Assembly: GCA_013202635.1 (NCBI GenBank)
Contig: JABMRO010000384.1
Location: 1 to 8,574 of the forward strand
Origin: Planctomycetota bacterium
GTDB lineage: Bacteria; Planctomycetota; Phycisphaerae; Sedimentisphaerales; Anaerobacaceae
Length of the DNA: 8,574 nt
Direction of reading: 5' to 3'
Shown piece after piece: positions 6,642-8,574 of the stretch. The notes below the pieces were generated by a model. That model was not told the origin of the DNA and ran no database searches. It was given only the letters and a program-made list of their open reading frames with translations. Both the position numbers and the translations under genes were made by a program. Each line of letters opens with the position of its first letter. The first letter of the stretch is position 1.

Positions 6642-6953
6642 AGTTCGAGAAACAAGTCCAGAGGTCTCTAGTTTTGTTTGAGACACTGTCGGCCCTTTTT
6701 CGCGGGTAGCACAAGAATTGTACACCTATGAAGAGCTCAGAGTCAAATAATAAAATTCTGTCGCCACAAATTATTTTTGAGGCATCCTGTTACGGCATAT
6801 CAGCCAACGTTTACAGCTTATCTGAATAGCTTTTCGACTTCACGATGCAATCACAATGGACATTGTGAATCTGCTTATGTCATGGCTTGACCTGCTCGGG
6901 CGTGGTGTCATACTGCAATGTGTTCTGGGCGTCCACCCCTGCATTTATAAACT
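6642..6953. other. Degraded spacer between convergent genes
   Basis: About 310 bp separating the transposase relic from the xylosidase 3' end. No supportable intact gene is seen. It contains a perfect 18-bp palindrome (6851-6868) and, directly after the xylosidase stop, a 26-codon minus-strand frame (6960-6880) with a faint ankyrin-like look. No recognisable remainder of the lost serine hydrolase C-terminus is found here, and no clear terminator for the xylosidase. Confidence 0.55.
6851..6868. promoter_or_regulatory. 18-bp palindrome, operator-like
   Basis: TCACAATG (6851-6858) and CATTGTGA (6861-6868) are exact inverted repeats around GA. A two-base loop is unfavourable for an RNA hairpin, and no T-tract follows on either strand, so a protein-binding dyad is likelier than a terminator. 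It lies 86 bp beyond the xylosidase stop, with no gene start next to it, so its target is unclear. Confidence 0.35.
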
Positions 6954-8574
6954 TTACCATACTTTCAGCGTGAGTTTCCCTTCTCCCGGATTCTCAAAGG
7001 GGCCTGCGGAAGGATTTGCATTACTTCGCTTTTTGCCAAAATAATCAGTATTGATTTTCAAGGGCGTACCGTCGGAATTCTCATAAGCCACGTTCGGTAT
7101 TTTGGCCCGGCCTAAAAACGCTGTTGTCACCAAGGGGTTATCTAAAGCATACCAGGAATCATCCAGCTTAATGTGAAGAAACACACTGCTGCCTTTTTCA
7201 ACAACCTTGACCTCTGGATTAAAATCTGTCTTCTCAAGGTAATTTGTTTCCTTAAAGTAGGGCTTGGCACCATTATAGTAAACATTGCCTTCTATCTGCA
7301 CGGGCAGTGTCGCCTTCTCATATCCGTCCAAACCGCCCGGCTGGATAATCAGGTTGTTATAGAACCGGTCATCACCGCCCTGGATGTTCCGGAGGCCTGC
7401 CACCTCAGCGCTGTGCGCCTTGTGGAACGGGGTCTCGCGTCTCAATTCAGGCCGAAGCGTGATGCGACCGGCGAACAAATTGTGTACGTATGCCCCGCCT
7501 TGTGACATGTCAAACAGCGAACGACCCGAAAGAAAGAGATTGTTGTCGATTAGGAACGGCCCGTGATTGACCTCCACAAAAAGGTCCTCTGAAGTGTTGT
7601 TATCGTGTAAAAGGTTCCTGGTCACGCGCGCGCCCTGCGCCATCCAGTCCAGCCAGATACCCCGGCACGTTCGGTAGATGTGATTCCGGCTAATCTCGGT
7701 ATCAATAGCGGCGTGAATCTTGATACCGGCCATCTCGGCTCCCGAAAATAATCGCCGGATATGGATGTCGTGGATGACGTTGTTTGTGATGGTGCTGAAA
7801 GCCGCACCCATGCTTCCGACGATGCCCGCTTGCTCACAATGCGAGATATGGTTGTTCCGTACCACATGGTGACCGATGTTTTCCTTCGACCAGCCTTTTT
7901 CCACGGCGCGCTCGATGGTTTTTACATATCCCTCGGCAGTATTCGCCGACGTGTTGTCCCATTGGTCACCGTGTTTGCCGAGTGTTATCCCCACGCACGT
8001 CGAATAACGGATATCGTTGTTCTCGATGATCCATCCTTTGCTCCAGTGGGTGCCGATCAAGCCTATCTGCTCTGCCGTGGGTGGCGCCCAGGGCGTGGCC
8101 GCGTGCATTATTGTAAAGCCGCGCACGGTGATGAAATTGACGCCCGGCTTCTCAGGGTAGAACACTGCTTGGCGAACGTTGATCTCGACCTCGGCCTCGT
8201 TGGGATTGATGTCCTCGAACTGCGCCTGGATCGTGGTGTTCATCCGGCCCACCTGTCCGAACCACAGGGGAGTGTTTCCGATGGTTTTCAGCGCATCATC
8301 AAGATTGGCTGCTTCAGTGAGCCAGTGGCCATTCAAATAAACCGCCCCAGTGTGGTGGTCCCGTCCCCTGGGATTGAACCAGTCGCCGTGAATCAAGTCA
8401 CTGTATGGATTGAAATCCCCGAAAAAGCTATTGGGGATGACGACCTTCCATGTGTCGTTTTGTACCTTCTGCCAGCCCTTGATAACTTCGGAGCCCTTGA
8501 TCACGACCTTTTCGCCAGGCGCGGCCTGATACGTGATTCGCGCCCGATCGGAAGTGCCGCCGCGTGGCGGGTTA
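6954..8574 (-). CDS. GH120-type beta-xylosidase (right-handed beta-helix), 5' partial
   Basis: The reading frame is open to the window edge (first full codon at 8573), giving 539 residues and a natural C-terminus ending LTLKVW. The sequence follows GH120 beta-xylosidases such as Thermoanaerobacterium XylC along its length, from memory: GEKVVIKGSE, PNSFFGDFNPY, EINVRQAVFYP, HAATPWAPPTAEQIGLIG, NWSKGWIIE-like HWSKGWIIE, and FVEVNHG. GH120 enzymes remove xylose from xylo-oligosaccharides with retention. Counting from the in-frame GTG at 8504, the residues matching the proposed XylC active-site set E353, D382 and E405 are all kept: E257 (SGAEMAG), D286 (WLDW) and E311 (VEVNHG). Roughly 50-60 N-terminal residues, with any signal peptide, lie outside the window. 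The GTG at 8504 is not the start. The gene looks richer in G+C than its neighbours and converges on the truncated hydrolase. Promoter not visible. Confidence 0.92.
   Translation of the reverse strand, partial: NPPRGGTSDRARITYQAAPGEKVVIKGSEVIKGWQKVQNDTWKVVIPNSFFGDFNPYSDLIHGDWFNPRGRDHHTGAVYLNGHWLTEAANLDDALKTIGNTPLWFGQVGRMNTTIQAQFEDINPNEAEVEINVRQAVFYPEKPGVNFITVRGFTIMHAATPWAPPTAEQIGLIGTHWSKGWIIENNDIRYSTCVGITLGKHGDQWDNTSANTAEGYVKTIERAVEKGWSKENIGHHVVRNNHISHCEQAGIVGSMGAAFSTITNNVIHDIHIRRLFSGAEMAGIKIHAAIDTEISRNHIYRTCRGIWLDWMAQGARVTRNLLHDNNTSEDLFVEVNHGPFLIDNNLFLSGRSLFDMSQGGAYVHNLFAGRITLRPELRRETPFHKAHSAEVAGLRNIQGGDDRFYNNLIIQPGGLDGYEKATLPVQIEGNVYYNGAKPYFKETNYLEKTDFNPEVKVVEKGSSVFLHIKLDDSWYALDNPLVTTAFLGRAKIPNVAYENSDGTPLKINTDYFGKKRSNANPSAGPFENPGEGKLTLKVW

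Noticed and set aside
6351..6725. A 124-codon minus-strand frame spanning the hydrolase 3' end
   Set aside because: Its residues across 6527-6616 are out of frame with the transposase-like reading, and the remainder is antisense to the hydrolase; it is a shadow frame.
6856..7044. A 62-codon plus-strand frame at the xylosidase 3' end
   Set aside because: It begins inside the 18-bp palindrome, has no Shine-Dalgarno and runs antisense to the conserved xylosidase C-terminus.
8502..8504. GTG at 8504 as the xylosidase start
   Set aside because: The frame stays open and matches GH120 sequence upstream (ITYQAAPGEKV) to the window edge, so the true start is outside.
1..8574. CRISPR array, tRNA or rRNA genes, or a defence or biosynthetic gene cluster
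   Set aside because: No regularly spaced repeats, no cloverleaf-like or ribosomal sequence, and only three large genes of unrelated type were found.

Overview
The window looks like an accessory stretch of a Planctomycetota genome, possibly of the Phycisphaerae/Sedimentisphaerales type. This placement is an inference from gene content: a very large secreted CotH-kinase/lamin-tail protein, a secreted serine hydrolase and a GH120-type beta-xylosidase, separated by long AT-rich spacers with relics of mobile DNA. No rRNA, tRNA or CRISPR is visible, so lineage cannot be settled here.

Layout. Positions 1-209 hold one copy of a 45-bp dispersed repeat and no convincing gene. Positions 210-461 (minus) hold a small uncharacterised frame with a good ribosome-binding site and an in-frame 18-bp tandem duplication. 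Positions 526-649 hold a candidate promoter and a potentially folded leader. Positions 650-4948 (plus) encode a 1432-residue exported protein with one CotH kinase domain, four lamin-tail domains, two chitobiase-like beta-sandwiches and a jelly-roll-like segment. A possible small frame and a terminator-like hairpin follow. The spacer at 5197-5663 carries a GGTGACA/TGTCACC dyad, the second copy of the 45-bp repeat (44/45 identical, same orientation) and a promoter. Positions 5664-6533 (plus) encode a class C beta-lactamase-like serine hydrolase whose C-terminal part is missing. It is cut off exactly where a minus-strand scrap of an IS91-type (Y2 rolling-circle) transposase begins. After a degraded spacer with an 18-bp palindrome, positions 6954-8574 (minus) encode the C-terminal 539 residues of a GH120-type beta-xylosidase that runs off the right edge.

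How the pieces relate. CotH/LTD proteins and GH120 enzymes fit a polysaccharide-degrading lifestyle, but the three main genes do not form an operon. The first two are separate plus-strand units with their own promoters, and the xylosidase converges on them. The repeat copies, the IS91 scrap and the truncated hydrolase indicate a region that has been rearranged and is decaying. I see no clear new multi-gene system. The best leads are the transposase/hydrolase junction, the repeat pair around the CotH gene and the folded leader ahead of the CotH gene.
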